DNA from: Polyangium jinanense
Lineage (GTDB): Bacteria > Myxococcota > Polyangia > Polyangiales > Polyangiaceae
Reading direction: 5' to 3'
Length of the DNA stretch: 64,000 nt
NCBI RefSeq assembly: GCF_028435365.1
Contig: NZ_JAGTJJ010000012.1
Coordinates: 62,001-126,000 of the forward strand
Part shown: positions 53,327 to 62,104 of the stretch, piece by piece
Layout: each line of letters opens with the position of its first letter
Numbering within the stretch: the first letter of the stretch is position 1
Made by a program: the position numbers and the translations under genes
Notes under the pieces: generated by a model
Database searches by the model: none
Told to the model about the DNA's origin: nothing
Seen by the model: the letters and a program-made list of their open reading frames with translations, nothing else

Positions 53327-53685
53327 CTGAGCATTGGTCTCATCGCGAGGCGTCGCGCCGGGGCGCTGCCCCGGACCCCGCGGGGGCTGTTCGCCCCTCG
53401 ACCCGAACCAGGGCAAGCCCTGGACCTTCAGGGAAGAACTGCGCGATGCGCAGTTCTTCCACGGGCCGGTGGCAAGACCAGGGACAGCGTTGCCAATAGA
53501 AATGGCAGCGCGGCTGTCTTGGTTGGCAGGGGTCGTTCCTCGGCCTGTTCGATGAACTGCGCATCGCGCAGTTCATCGACCCCGGGTCCAGCGCTTGCGC
53601 TGGTCCGGGTCCAGGGGCGGATAGCCCCGGTGGGGCCTGGGGCAACGCCCCAGCGAAGCGGCTCCCAGATGAGACCAATGCTCAG
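53327..53685. repeat. 359-bp imperfect palindrome with 17-bp terminal inverted repeats and two nested hairpins
   Basis: The ends CTGAGCATTGGTCTCAT (53327-53343) and ATGAGACCAATGCTCAG (53669-53685) are exact reverse complements. Within the arms GGGGCGCTGCCCC pairs imperfectly with the right-hand GGGGCAACGCCCC, and the centre near 53506 (TTGCCA / TGGCA) folds as well. Each arm carries its own perfect hairpin: 53432-53460 (13-base stem, loop GAT) and 53547-53577 (14-base stem, loop ATC), both built on GAACTGCGC/GCGCAGTTC. It may be a MITE-like element or a structured RNA; no transposase or target duplication was seen. Confidence 0.85.
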
Positions 53686-53840
53686 CCCCCCCCGCGCACG
53701 TTTCGGGAGTCCGCTCTCGCCTGCCTCGTCGATCATTGCGGCGGGCGCGCCTGTAAAGTTGGCCACCCATTGTAGGGCGACTACCTTGCCGCTCCAACAC
53801 CAGAGTTTTCGTGTGTCTCGAGACGCGGTGTTGGAGAGTT
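53686..53840. other. Remaining spacer before the M23 peptidase gene
   Basis: 155 bases between the palindrome and the ATG at 53841. A C8 run follows the repeat. GGAGAG before 53841 is the ribosome site. The 14-mer AACACCAGAGTTTT and a reverse-related CGGTGTTGGAGAGTT further on form a weak inverted relation (CAACACC / GGTGTTG), perhaps an operator. Confidence 0.4.
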
Positions 53841-54977
53841 ATGCCCCGCGACGATTTCCGAATCATCAACCGCCTTTTCGCCGTCCTGTTTGCCACCCTC
53901 GCCGTCGCTGGCAGCGGCGCATGCAGCCAGATCGACGAGAGCGTACCCGCTGAGGACGTCCACTCCTACCACGACAGCGAGCTCGGCTTCTCGCTTCAGG
54001 TCCCCGCGGGCTGGAAGCTCCCCGACGAGCAGCCCATGGGCATCGGCACGACGGTCTCCTTCCGCGATCCGAACTCCACCGCGAAAATCGAGATCGGCGT
54101 CCACACGGCATCGTTCAAGCCAAACGATACGCTGGCGAGCTGGACTCGGAAGTACGAGAAGGCTTCTGCCGTCTACGGGCCCGGGGAAACGTCCACGACC
54201 CTCGAGACGGGCTTTCGGGTGTCCGGCGAGGATGCGTTGCTCATGACGGGCACGACGCCCGAGATCTCGTACCGAATGGTGAACATCCGTCGTGGTGACG
54301 CCATATGGTTCGTCTGGTCGAACCTCCCCGAAAGCGACGCGGCCCTCTTCGACCGCGCCGTTGCGTCATTCACCTTCGACGAGACGAGCCCTCGGACGCT
54401 CGCCGAGGTCTATGGCCCGGACTTCCGCGCGCTCGATCTCGACGCATACGATTCGTCCGGCGTTCTCGCCATCAAGGCGCCGACCTCGGCGACCAACCTC
54501 GTGGGGACGTACCGGCTCCCGTTCGTCGGAACCTCGGCCATCAGCACGGGCCCGGGGTGCAGCGCGACGCACCAGGGAAGCCATTACGAGGCCATCGACT
54601 ACATGCTGAGCGACAACTTCCCGGTCCGTGCGGCTTACAGCGGATGGGTCTCATTCTTTGGGTGGAACAATGAAGGTTTTGGTAACCTGCTCAAGATCAA
54701 CCATCAGAACAGCGAGGAGTCCTTCTACGCGCATCTCAATGGCTGGGCCGGCACGATGTGGAATGGTCAAGCGAGGAGCACCGGCTGCACGGTCGCGTAC
54801 GCTGGCTGCACGGGCAACTGCAGCGGCACCCACGTCCATTTCGAGGTGCGCGTGAACAGTGTTGCCGCCTCGATCCGGAACCTCCCCGGCAACGTATGGT
54901 ATACGTCCGCCAATCCGCCCTGCGTGACGAACAGCACCGACGGCTCCGGTACGGGGCCGAGTTCCCCGTGCCCATGA
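53841..54977 (+). CDS. M23-family metallopeptidase lipoprotein
   Basis: A 378-residue lipoprotein: leader FAVLFATLAVAGSGAC with Cys28. Residues about 40-185 resemble a PsbP/MOG1-like domain (SELGFSLQVPAGWKL, ISYRMVNIRRGDAIWFVWS). The C-terminal part has the M23 peptidoglycan-hydrolase ligands: H244 or H248 with D253 in SHYEAIDYML, H298 in FYAHLNG, and the HxH pair H331/H333 in GTHVHFEV. The SAT..H...AID order is nearer the beta-lytic/LasA branch (M23A) than LytM. Cysteines (CTVAYAGCTGNC) probably form disulfides. It could cut peptidoglycan cross-bridges of this cell or of prey (inference). Ribosome site GGAGAG. The start was set at 53841. Confidence 0.87.
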   Translation: MPRDDFRIINRLFAVLFATLAVAGSGACSQIDESVPAEDVHSYHDSELGFSLQVPAGWKLPDEQPMGIGTTVSFRDPNSTAKIEIGVHTASFKPNDTLASWTRKYEKASAVYGPGETSTTLETGFRVSGEDALLMTGTTPEISYRMVNIRRGDAIWFVWSNLPESDAALFDRAVASFTFDETSPRTLAEVYGPDFRALDLDAYDSSGVLAIKAPTSATNLVGTYRLPFVGTSAISTGPGCSATHQGSHYEAIDYMLSDNFPVRAAYSGWVSFFGWNNEGFGNLLKINHQNSEESFYAHLNGWAGTMWNGQARSTGCTVAYAGCTGNCSGTHVHFEVRVNSVAASIRNLPGNVWYTSANPPCVTNSTDGSGTGPSSPCP

Positions 54978-54995
54978 GCGCTGAGCGCCAGATCG

Positions 54996-55020
54996 TTTCC
55001 CGGTAAAGCTTTCCGGGTAC
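54996..55020. terminator. Possible two-way stem between convergent genes
   Basis: CCCGG (54999-55003) pairs with CCGGG (55013-55017) around TAAAGCTTT, which is itself palindromic (AAAGCTTT). It lies in the 47-base gap between the M23 gene and the converging MBL-fold gene. Confidence 0.4.
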
Positions 55021-55024
55021 GCGG

Positions 55025-55948
55025 CTAACGCCCGAGATATCGCGTCTCGCCCACGTCGAGGATCCAGAGGTTGTCCTCGGCGCCGCCCTCGGCCTGCCAC
55101 GCCGCGCGCGCCCGCTCGGGCGGCTCGCCGATCGGCTCGTCCGTCAGCTTGAACGTCCCCCAATGCATGGCCACGAAATGCTTCGCGCGTAGCATCTTCG
55201 CGGCCGACGCCGCCTCCTCGGGCCCCATGTGTTGCGGCTCCATGAACCAGCGCGGCTCGTACGCGCCAATGGGCAGCATCGCCCAGTCGATCGGCCCCGC
55301 CCGGCGGCCAATCTCTTCGAACGTATCCCAGTACGCGGTATCCCCGGAGTGATACGCCGTGCCCTCGGGCCCGCGGATCACGTATCCGCCCCAGAGCGCG
55401 TCATTGCGATCCCAAGGAAGATACATCGACCAGTGCCGCGCCGGCACGAGCGTGATTTCCAGCGAATCGATGCCCGTCGTCTCCCACCAGTCGAGCTCCA
55501 CGATCTTCGCCGACGCCCCGGCCGCCTTCAAAAACCGCGCATTGCCGAGCGGCGCCACGTACGTCGGCCGATCGCCGAGCCGCTCGATGCTCCACGCGTC
55601 GAGGTGATCCCGGTGGTTGTGCGTGATCACGACGATGTCGATCGGCGGCAAGTCCTGCCACGTGATCCCCGGCGCGACGAGCCGCTTGATCGGGCCGATC
55701 CGCTCGCCGAGGACCGGATCGAAGAGAATGTTCTTCTTGCCGAGCGTGAGCAGAAAACTCGCGTGCCCGATCCAGGAAAGGCTCGGCTCGGGGCTCTTCA
55801 CGAGGTCCGCGTCGTGCGGGCGGCTCGGCGTGATGAACCCGCCCGGATCCTTGATCTTCTTGCCTTTCAGCGGATCGAGGACCCGCCAGCGGAAGAGGTC
55901 GGCCGGGCCGCGGCGAGGCTGGGTGGCGAGGTGATCGAATCGACCCAC
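55025..55948 (-). CDS. MBL-fold metallohydrolase (UlaG / NAPE-PLD-like)
   Basis: A 307-residue metallo-beta-lactamase-fold hydrolase. Metal motif THNHRDHLD (HxHxDH), LSWIGHASFLLTLG before it, SGDTAYWDTF (Asp bridging residue) and HWGTF near the C-terminus are all present. The start and the LxWLGHAS-type motif are typical of the group that includes N-acyl-phosphatidylethanolamine phospholipase D and ascorbate-6-phosphate lactonase. The substrate is unknown. It starts with GTG behind GGAGGAGG. It lies 25 bases after larE and probably shares its transcript. Confidence 0.9.
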   Translation of the reverse strand: MGRFDHLATQPRRGPADLFRWRVLDPLKGKKIKDPGGFITPSRPHDADLVKSPEPSLSWIGHASFLLTLGKKNILFDPVLGERIGPIKRLVAPGITWQDLPPIDIVVITHNHRDHLDAWSIERLGDRPTYVAPLGNARFLKAAGASAKIVELDWWETTGIDSLEITLVPARHWSMYLPWDRNDALWGGYVIRGPEGTAYHSGDTAYWDTFEEIGRRAGPIDWAMLPIGAYEPRWFMEPQHMGPEEAASAAKMLRAKHFVAMHWGTFKLTDEPIGEPPERARAAWQAEGGAEDNLWILDVGETRYLGR

Positions 55949-55973
55949 GAGACCTCCTCCTTTTCGGAACGCG

Positions 55974-56816
55974 CTAGCTCACGATACGCAGGCTCTTGCC
56001 GACGAGGACCTCGTTGTGGCTGCCCACGCGGTAGCCGGCGAGGTCGAGCGTGACGTACTTGAATCCGTTCTGCTTGCCCGCCGCGACGATCGCGTCGCGG
56101 ATCTCCGGCTCGGCCGCGCGCGTGAGCTCGGCGAGCGCGAGCTCGATCCGAGCGAGCTCGCCGTGGTAACGCACGCGCACCTGCCGGAAGCCGAGCCGCT
56201 TCAGCGCGGCCTCGAAGCCGCCGATCTGCGAAAGCCGTTCCCGCGTGACGCTCGTACCGTACGGGATGCGGCTCGACAGGCAGGCGGCCGCGGGTTTGTC
56301 CCAGATGGGCAGTCCCATCGCCGACGCGCCCGCTCGGACGTCGGCCTTCGTGAAGCCGAGCTCGACGAGCGGGCTCAGCACGCCGGCGAGCCGCGCCGCT
56401 TCGAGCCCCGGCCGGTAATCGCCGAGATCGTCGATGTTCGTCCCGTTCAGGATCGCCGAAAGCCCCCACTCGGCCCGCTTCTGCGCGGCGATCCGGTAGA
56501 GCTCGCTCTTGCAGTGGAAGCAGCGGTCGGGGTTGTTCGCGACGTAGCCGGGATCCTCGATCTCGTTCGACGCGACCAGCCGATGATCGGCGCCGATCGA
56601 GCGGGCGACCTCGATGGCATCCTCGTGTTCGCCCGGCGCGAGGCTCGGCGAAACGGCCGTCATGCCGATGGCGCGAGGACCGAGGGCCGCGTGGGCGGCC
56701 GCGAGCACGAACGCGCTGTCGACGCCGCCGGAGTAACAGACGAGGACCGAGCCGAGCTCGACGAGCCTCTCGCGAAGCCGAGCGAGCTTGTCCTCGATGG
56801 CAGGTGCTTCGGCCAT
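55974..56816 (-). CDS. larE: ATP-dependent sacrificial sulfur transferase LarE
   Basis: A 280-residue PP-loop enzyme of the LarE family, which in lactate-racemase cofactor synthesis gives up a cysteine sulfur to the pyridinium precursor. The PP-loop is SGGVDS (29-34), DRCFHCKSELY is a conserved block, and PAAACLSSRIPYGT near residue 178 contains the Cys matching the sacrificial Cys of characterised LarE. Many LarE-like proteins occur without larB, larC or larA and may use a [4Fe-4S] cluster or have another role; no lar partner is seen here. The ATG at 56816 follows a gap of 22 bases from the upstream gene. Confidence 0.88.
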   Translation of the reverse strand: MAEAPAIEDKLARLRERLVELGSVLVCYSGGVDSAFVLAAAHAALGPRAIGMTAVSPSLAPGEHEDAIEVARSIGADHRLVASNEIEDPGYVANNPDRCFHCKSELYRIAAQKRAEWGLSAILNGTNIDDLGDYRPGLEAARLAGVLSPLVELGFTKADVRAGASAMGLPIWDKPAAACLSSRIPYGTSVTRERLSQIGGFEAALKRLGFRQVRVRYHGELARIELALAELTRAAEPEIRDAIVAAGKQNGFKYVTLDLAGYRVGSHNEVLVGKSLRIVS

Positions 56817-56838
56817 GGGCTGAGGATGTAACACGCGG

Positions 56839-57234
56839 TCAGTCCCCGGGAGGGGAGGCGGCCCGCTTTTCGTCGGCGTTCTCCGGAGCGGCCACGGGCG
56901 CGGCCTTTCCATCGGGCGCCTTCGTATCCTCGGGTTTGGCTTCGGTCGAGGGCGCCTTCGGTGTGTACTCGAACACCTGCAGGTTCGGTTCGAGCAGCTT
57001 GAAGATGCCCTTTTGCACGTCGTCGCCCATCTGGCCGGTGATCACGGCGATCCAGTGCGGGTGCGTGTTCGCGGCCTGTTCGAGACGGTTCCACATGCGC
57101 GGGCGCAGGCTCACGCGCGCGCCTCGCTTGCCGAAGTCGACGTGGAATTCCTTCCAGCCGTTCTTGTCCGTGGTGACCTCGGTGGGGAGTCGGTTGATTT
57201 TGATGGTGACTTCGAGCTTGCCGACGAGCGCCAT
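56839..57234 (-). CDS. Hypothetical protein, first gene of the larE/MBL operon
   Basis: 131 residues, no leader. The N-terminal 90 residues form a compact domain (VGKLEVTIKINRLPTEV, KEFHVDFGKRGARVSLRP, RLEQAANTHPHWIAVITGQM), followed by a Pro/Glu/Ala tail. The basic face suggests nucleic-acid or ribosome contact, but I cannot name the family. A GGAGG site precedes the ATG at 57234. It is divergent from the OmpA gene and 22 bases upstream of larE. Confidence 0.68.
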   Translation of the reverse strand: MALVGKLEVTIKINRLPTEVTTDKNGWKEFHVDFGKRGARVSLRPRMWNRLEQAANTHPHWIAVITGQMGDDVQKGIFKLLEPNLQVFEYTPKAPSTEAKPEDTKAPDGKAAPVAAPENADEKRAASPPGD

Positions 57235-57351
57235 GCGGGCCTCCACGTCCTCGGGACGGTGCCTAAATCGGAGCCGGAACACAAGTCGAGCCCGCCTCGC
57301 ACCGAGTTACTTGCGGGAGAAGGCCGGAATGGGTGACGCTTGGGGCCTCTC

Positions 57352-58101
57352 ATGAACCGCACCTCGCTTGGAAGGTCCGTCGCGCTCGCCGCCACGCTGG
57401 GGGCTTTCGCCGCGCTCGTCGGCTGCTCGGACAACCGCCTCCCGCCCGTGCCCGTGCCGAAGGCGGAGCAGAAGAGCCAACTGCCGCGCTGGTACCCCGA
57501 GAAGGCCTGGACCGCGAAGGAAGGCCAGAGCCAGATCTACATCGAGGGCAAGATCGTCTTCCAGACCGGCAGCGCCACGATCCACAAGTTCGGCGAGACC
57601 GAGAAGGTCCTGAAGACGCTGCTCGCGTTCATCAACGAGCACCCCGAGGTCACGCGCCTGCGCATCGAGGGGCATACGGACGACGCCGGAGCCGAGGACA
57701 AGAACCAGGACCTCAGCGCGAGGCGCGCGCTCAGCGTGTGCAACTGGCTCGTCGACAACGGCGTGAGCCACCTGCGCCTGCTCGCCGTGGGCTTCGGCGA
57801 GACGAAGCCGCTCGCGCCGAACGAGCTCGAAATGGGCCGCGCCGAGAACCGCCGTACCGAGTTCCACGTCGCCGAGGTCGACGGCAAGGCGTTCCTCGGC
57901 AAGGACCCGACCGCCGGCGGCATGGTGCTCGACGTGCCGAGCCTCGAAGAGCGCAAGGCCGAGGAAGAAGCGCGCAAGAAGCCGGTGATCGCGGTCGTGC
58001 CGACCTTGAACTTCAAGCCCACGGGCAACGAAGTGAAGAAGGTCCAGGACAAGCAGATCTCGCTCGACCCGACGCAGAAGAAGCCCGAGCAGAAGAAGTA
58101 G
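57352..58101 (+). CDS. OmpA-family lipoprotein
   Basis: A 249-residue lipoprotein. The leader ends AALVGC with the lipobox Cys; the C-terminal OmpA-like peptidoglycan-binding domain has FQTGSATIHKFGETEKVL, RLRIEGHTDDAGAEDKNQ, LSARRALSVCNWLVDNGV and FGETKPLAPNE. The Asp and Arg residues that bind diaminopimelate (HTDD and SARRA) are present. A Lys-rich tail of 60 residues follows, reading KPTGNEVKKVQDKQ. It likely ties the outer membrane to peptidoglycan. The ATG at 57352 gives a normal leader; a longer start at 57340 adds four residues. Confidence 0.9.
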   Translation: MNRTSLGRSVALAATLGAFAALVGCSDNRLPPVPVPKAEQKSQLPRWYPEKAWTAKEGQSQIYIEGKIVFQTGSATIHKFGETEKVLKTLLAFINEHPEVTRLRIEGHTDDAGAEDKNQDLSARRALSVCNWLVDNGVSHLRLLAVGFGETKPLAPNELEMGRAENRRTEFHVAEVDGKAFLGKDPTAGGMVLDVPSLEERKAEEEARKKPVIAVVPTLNFKPTGNEVKKVQDKQISLDPTQKKPEQKK

Positions 58102-58104
58102 CGG

Positions 58105-60498
58105 CTACGGTCCGAGGTGCCGCGCGGCGGGGTTCGGCGTGCGGTACCGATCGAGCATCGCGAGCGTCTCGCGGAGCGACTGCCAGTAATCGAGCACGTT
58201 GCCCTTGGGCGTCGCGTATTCGAGGAAGAGGTTGTCGTCGGTGGAGACGATCGGCTCCCCGGGCGTCTCCGCGACGAACCGATCGAGCTCCTCGCCCGAC
58301 GCCACGAGCTCGTCGAGCAGGCCCGGGAGCGTGCCGGCGCCGAGCGTCTCGCGGATTGCGGGCACGGTGGCGAGGCGATCGAGCTCGGCGCGCGAGGCGA
58401 CGAGGGGCCGCGCGCTCGCCACAAGGATGCCCTGCGATCCGCCGACGAAGAGCGCGACGTGCGGGAAGACGACGCGCAGCGTGCGCACGATGGCGGCGAG
58501 CTCGCGCCTGCGGATGTGGTGGAGCTGCACCCACTGCTGGAGGATGCCGCCCTCGGCGAGGCGCGCTCGTACGAGCTCGTAGAATTCGCGGCTGTAGAGG
58601 CTCGCGGCGCCCGCGAACCACACGCTCGTGAGCTCCATCGTGACGAGGTCGTATCCGCCCGGCGAGACGAGCAGGTGGTTTCGACCGTCCTCGAGCGAGA
58701 GCACCGTGCGCGGATCGTCGAGCGAGTTTCGCGCCGGGCCCGAGAAATATTTCCGCGACGCGTCCACGATCGCGGGCGAGATCTCGGCGACCTCGATGCG
58801 CTCCCACGGATAGGTGGCGATCGTGCCGAGCGTCGTGCCCGTGCCGAGGCCGATGACGAGCACGCGCTTTTCGCTTCCGCGGAGGAACATCGAGGGGAAG
58901 TGCGCGAACCTGCGCTGCGCGGCCATCTCGGGGCCGTTGTCGCCCTGGAATTTGCCGTTCGTGTAGAGCGTGAGCACCTCGGCGCGCCGCGCCACCGTGG
59001 TCACGCCGCCGTGCACGTCCTCGCGCACCATCTCGATACGATCGGGCGGCGGGCCCGCGGAGAAGTAGACGTTCGCGCCGTTCGTCATGCGCGCCATGTC
59101 CCAGCGCGGGAGTACGAGCGCGACGACGATCGCGGCCGCGGGCAGCGCGAAACGCGACACCGCCGAGCCCTTGTCCCCGGCCGCCACGCGTGACGCGAGC
59201 ACCGAGGCGATCGCGAGCGCCGCGACCACGCCGAGGAGCGTGCCCTGCGACCCGAGCGCCGGGAGGATGAAGTAACCCGTGATGATCGAGCCGAAGATCG
59301 TGCCGACCGTGTTCACCACGGTCAGCCGTCCGACCCGCGCGCCGACGTCGGGCATCGAGGCGACGCGGTGGAGGAGGAGCGGAAACGTCGTGCCCAGGAA
59401 GACCGTTGGGACCGCAAGGATCAGGAGCGCGGCGAGAGCACGCACGAGCTCGCGGCCGGCCCAGGAGTGCACGTGCTTGCCCGCGAAGAGGAAGAGGCGC
59501 GGGAGCTCGGCCCAGAGCGGCATCGTGACCGCGAGCGAGATCGCGGCGGCGCCGAGGCCGAGCGCGAGCGCGCGATCGCCGCGTTTCTCGGCGAGGGCAG
59601 GGGAGCGCGCCGCGCCGATGGCCAGGCACACGAGGAAGACGGCGAGCATCAGGCCGAACGCGTACGCGCTGTTGCCGATGAGCAGCGCGAGCAGGTGCGT
59701 CTCGACGACCTCGGCCGCGAACACGATGAACCCCGAGGCGAACGCGAACGCGAGCGCCATTTCCTCGCGGTAAGGACCGTGATCCTGCGCGGCGGGCGCC
59801 GTGGCTTTCCGGCCCGCATCGTCCGGCTCGTTCGTCTCCTTCGCATTCAAGATGGAACGCGCCGGGGTCTCCGCGGGCGCGCGTCTGCCCGCGACGATCG
59901 CGGTCACGCCGATCGTCACGTTCGCCAGGGCCGCGGCCCAGATCGTCCCGCGCACGCCGAGCGCGGGCAGGACGAGGTACGCGCTCGTCAGCGCGCCGAT
60001 CGCGCCACCGGCCGTGTTGATGGCGTACAGCAGCGACAGCCTGCGCCGGCTGTGCTCGCCGACCTCGCCGGCGACCACGCGCGACAGGATCGGCAGCGTC
60101 GCGCCCATCGCCACCGTCGGAACGATGACCACGAGCGCCGTCAGCGCGCCGCGCGCCGCCGTGAGGATCGCGAGCGAACCCGGGGCCTTTTGCGCGACGT
60201 GGACGTACGCCGCGGTCAGGGCTTCGAGCGCGGCGGGCGAGGCGGCGACGACGAGGCCGACGATGATCTCCAGCACCCCGTAGGCCACGAGCGGGCGGGC
60301 GATGCGCGCGGCGCGCTTGCCGCCGAGGTGCGCGCCGAGCGCCATGCCTCCCATGAACGCGGCGAGCACCGTGCTCACGGCGTACGCGGTCGCGCCGAAG
60401 ACGTAGCCGAGCAGCTTGCCGAACGCGACCTCGTAGAGGAGCCCGGTCGAACCGGAGACGAGGAAGAGCGTCACGACGAGGGAAAACCGAGGTCGCAC
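58105..60498 (-). CDS. Fused MFS-type membrane domain and spermidine synthase-like domain
   Basis: A 797-residue fusion. The N-terminal 500 residues have about 12-14 helices with typical blocks GSTGLLYEVAFGKLLGYVFG and ATLPILSRVV (MFS-type permease of the spermidine synthase fusions). A soluble C-terminal domain of the SpeE fold follows, with VLVIGLGTGTTLGTIA (motif I), EVAEISPAIVDASRKYF and DPRTVLSLEDGRNHLL, the decarboxy-SAM/SAM-binding core. The exact product is unknown; proteins of this architecture are called fused MFS/spermidine synthase. The GTG at 60498 begins just before the first helix; the frame continues upstream into low-complexity sequence. It converges with the OmpA gene (3-base gap) and is divergent from the ABC transporter. 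Confidence 0.85.
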   Translation of the reverse strand: MRPRFSLVVTLFLVSGSTGLLYEVAFGKLLGYVFGATAYAVSTVLAAFMGGMALGAHLGGKRAARIARPLVAYGVLEIIVGLVVAASPAALEALTAAYVHVAQKAPGSLAILTAARGALTALVVIVPTVAMGATLPILSRVVAGEVGEHSRRRLSLLYAINTAGGAIGALTSAYLVLPALGVRGTIWAAALANVTIGVTAIVAGRRAPAETPARSILNAKETNEPDDAGRKATAPAAQDHGPYREEMALAFAFASGFIVFAAEVVETHLLALLIGNSAYAFGLMLAVFLVCLAIGAARSPALAEKRGDRALALGLGAAAISLAVTMPLWAELPRLFLFAGKHVHSWAGRELVRALAALLILAVPTVFLGTTFPLLLHRVASMPDVGARVGRLTVVNTVGTIFGSIITGYFILPALGSQGTLLGVVAALAIASVLASRVAAGDKGSAVSRFALPAAAIVVALVLPRWDMARMTNGANVYFSAGPPPDRIEMVREDVHGGVTTVARRAEVLTLYTNGKFQGDNGPEMAAQRRFAHFPSMFLRGSEKRVLVIGLGTGTTLGTIATYPWERIEVAEISPAIVDASRKYFSGPARNSLDDPRTVLSLEDGRNHLLVSPGGYDLVTMELTSVWFAGAASLYSREFYELVRARLAEGGILQQWVQLHHIRRRELAAIVRTLRVVFPHVALFVGGSQGILVASARPLVASRAELDRLATVPAIRETLGAGTLPGLLDELVASGEELDRFVAETPGEPIVSTDDNLFLEYATPKGNVLDYWQSLRETLAMLDRYRTPNPAARHLGP

Positions 60499-60595
60499 GC
60501 CGCGGACGATAGTCGAAGGGGCCGAGATCGCACGGCGCGAAAAAGGCCATCGCGTTGATCCCGGCGCGCGTGGCCCGCGGTATCCTCGGGGCGCG

Positions 60596-62104
60596 ATGCG
60601 TGGCCCTGTGATGAAGATCGAGGACATCGCCGTTCGTTACGGTGATTGCTGGTCCATCCGATCGGCCACGATCACCCTCGAACCCGGCGTGATCCACGCG
60701 ATCCTCGGGGAAAACGGGGCGGGCAAGTCGACGCTGCTCAAGGCGGCGGTGGGGGTCGCCCCGCGCGTGGCCGGCACGGTGCGGATCGAGGGCGGTGCGG
60801 GCGCCATTGGAATGGTGCACCAGCACTTCATGCTCGTCTCCGCGTTCACGGCGCTGGAGAACCTCGTCCTCGGGAACGAGCCCACGCGCTCGTTTGGCCG
60901 ACTCGATCTCGCGAAGGCGCGGCGTGAGGCCGAGGCGCTCATGGAAAAGACGGGGCTCCGGGTGAACCTCGACGCGCGCACCTCGGATCTCGCGGTAGGC
61001 GAGCGGCAGCGGCTGGAGATCCTGCGCGTGCTCTACCGCGGCGCCCGCGCGATCCTGCTCGACGAGCCGACCGCGGTGCTCTCGCCGCTCGAAGCGGAGG
61101 AGCTCTACACGACACTCGGCGCGCTCGCAGAAGGCGGCGCGACGATCGCCGTGGTCACGCACCGCATGGACGAGGTCATCCGCTTCGCCGGCCACGTGAC
61201 GATCATGCGGCGCGGCAGGACCGTGCTCTCGCGGCCGATCGCCGCGGAGGAGCGCAGCGATCCGAAGCGGCTGGAGGACCAGCTCACGCGAGCGATCATG
61301 GGCGGAGAGCCGCCGCCCGAGGCGAGCCCGCCCGCGCTCGCGGACGATGCGAAGATCGCGCTCTCGATCGAAGACCTCGTGCTCGTCGACGCCGGGGGCA
61401 AACGTGTGCTCGACGGCCTCAGCCTCACCGTGAAGAAGGGCGAGATCGTGGGGATCGCGGGCATCGAGGGCAACGGGCAGCGCGAGCTCGTGCGCGCCGT
61501 GGCGGGGCTCGAACCCGGCGTGGCCGGCTCGATCGTCCTCGGCGGGGCGCGCCTGCCCGCCGTTCGATCCACGGAGGATCTTCGCAAACGGCGCCGCGCG
61601 ATCGCCGTGGTCCACGAGGATCGCCACGCGGACGGGCTCATGCTCGACGCGTCCGTGGGCGACAACCTCGTGCTCGGCGAGCTCGGCGAGATCGACGGAC
61701 CGGGCGCGGAAGCTGCGTTGATCTCGCGGCGGATCGAGCGGTTCGGCGTGAATCCGCCCGAACCGGCGCGGCGCGCGGGGGAGCTCTCCGGCGGCAACCA
61801 GCAGAAGGTCGTGGTGGGGCGCGCGCTCGATCGCATCGAGGCGAGCCCCGAGCGCGCGCTCGTCGTCCTCGGACAACCGACCCGCGGCGTCGACGTCGGC
61901 GCGGCGTCGACGATCCACGGCGCGATCGTCAAGGCCGCGGAAAAAGGCCTCGCCGTGCTCGTCGTGAGCGCGGACCTCGGCGAGCTCCGGCGCCTCTCGC
62001 ATCGCATCCTCGTCCTCCACCGCGGCCGCATCGTGGCCGAGCTCCCGCCCACGACCTCGGACGACGTCATCGGCCGGGCCATGCTCGGCATGGAGGACGC
62101 GTGA
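60596..62104 (+). CDS. ABC transporter ATP-binding protein, tandem NBDs, nucleoside/simple-sugar (BMP) type
   Basis: A 502-residue twin-ATPase subunit. The first domain has Walker A GENGAGKST, signature DLAVGERQRLEI (VGERQ) and Walker B AILLDEPTAVLSP; the second has a changed P-loop GIEGNGQREL, signature LSGGNQQKVVVG and GQPTRGVDVG. This pair of degenerate features is characteristic of the RbsA/YufO-NupO type that pairs with two branched-chain-like permeases and a BMP lipoprotein, often importing nucleosides. The ATG at 60596 is used; an ATG at 60611 is possible. It is the first of an operon with a GTGA overlap to the next gene. Confidence 0.9.
   Translation: MRGPVMKIEDIAVRYGDCWSIRSATITLEPGVIHAILGENGAGKSTLLKAAVGVAPRVAGTVRIEGGAGAIGMVHQHFMLVSAFTALENLVLGNEPTRSFGRLDLAKARREAEALMEKTGLRVNLDARTSDLAVGERQRLEILRVLYRGARAILLDEPTAVLSPLEAEELYTTLGALAEGGATIAVVTHRMDEVIRFAGHVTIMRRGRTVLSRPIAAEERSDPKRLEDQLTRAIMGGEPPPEASPPALADDAKIALSIEDLVLVDAGGKRVLDGLSLTVKKGEIVGIAGIEGNGQRELVRAVAGLEPGVAGSIVLGGARLPAVRSTEDLRKRRRAIAVVHEDRHADGLMLDASVGDNLVLGELGEIDGPGAEAALISRRIERFGVNPPEPARRAGELSGGNQQKVVVGRALDRIEASPERALVVLGQPTRGVDVGAASTIHGAIVKAAEKGLAVLVVSADLGELRRLSHRILVLHRGRIVAELPPTTSDDVIGRAMLGMEDA

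Noticed and set aside
58013..62020. Minus-strand open frame of 1335 codons
   Set aside because: Out of frame with the MFS-spermidine-synthase fusion and antisense to the ABC ATPase; no domain is visible.
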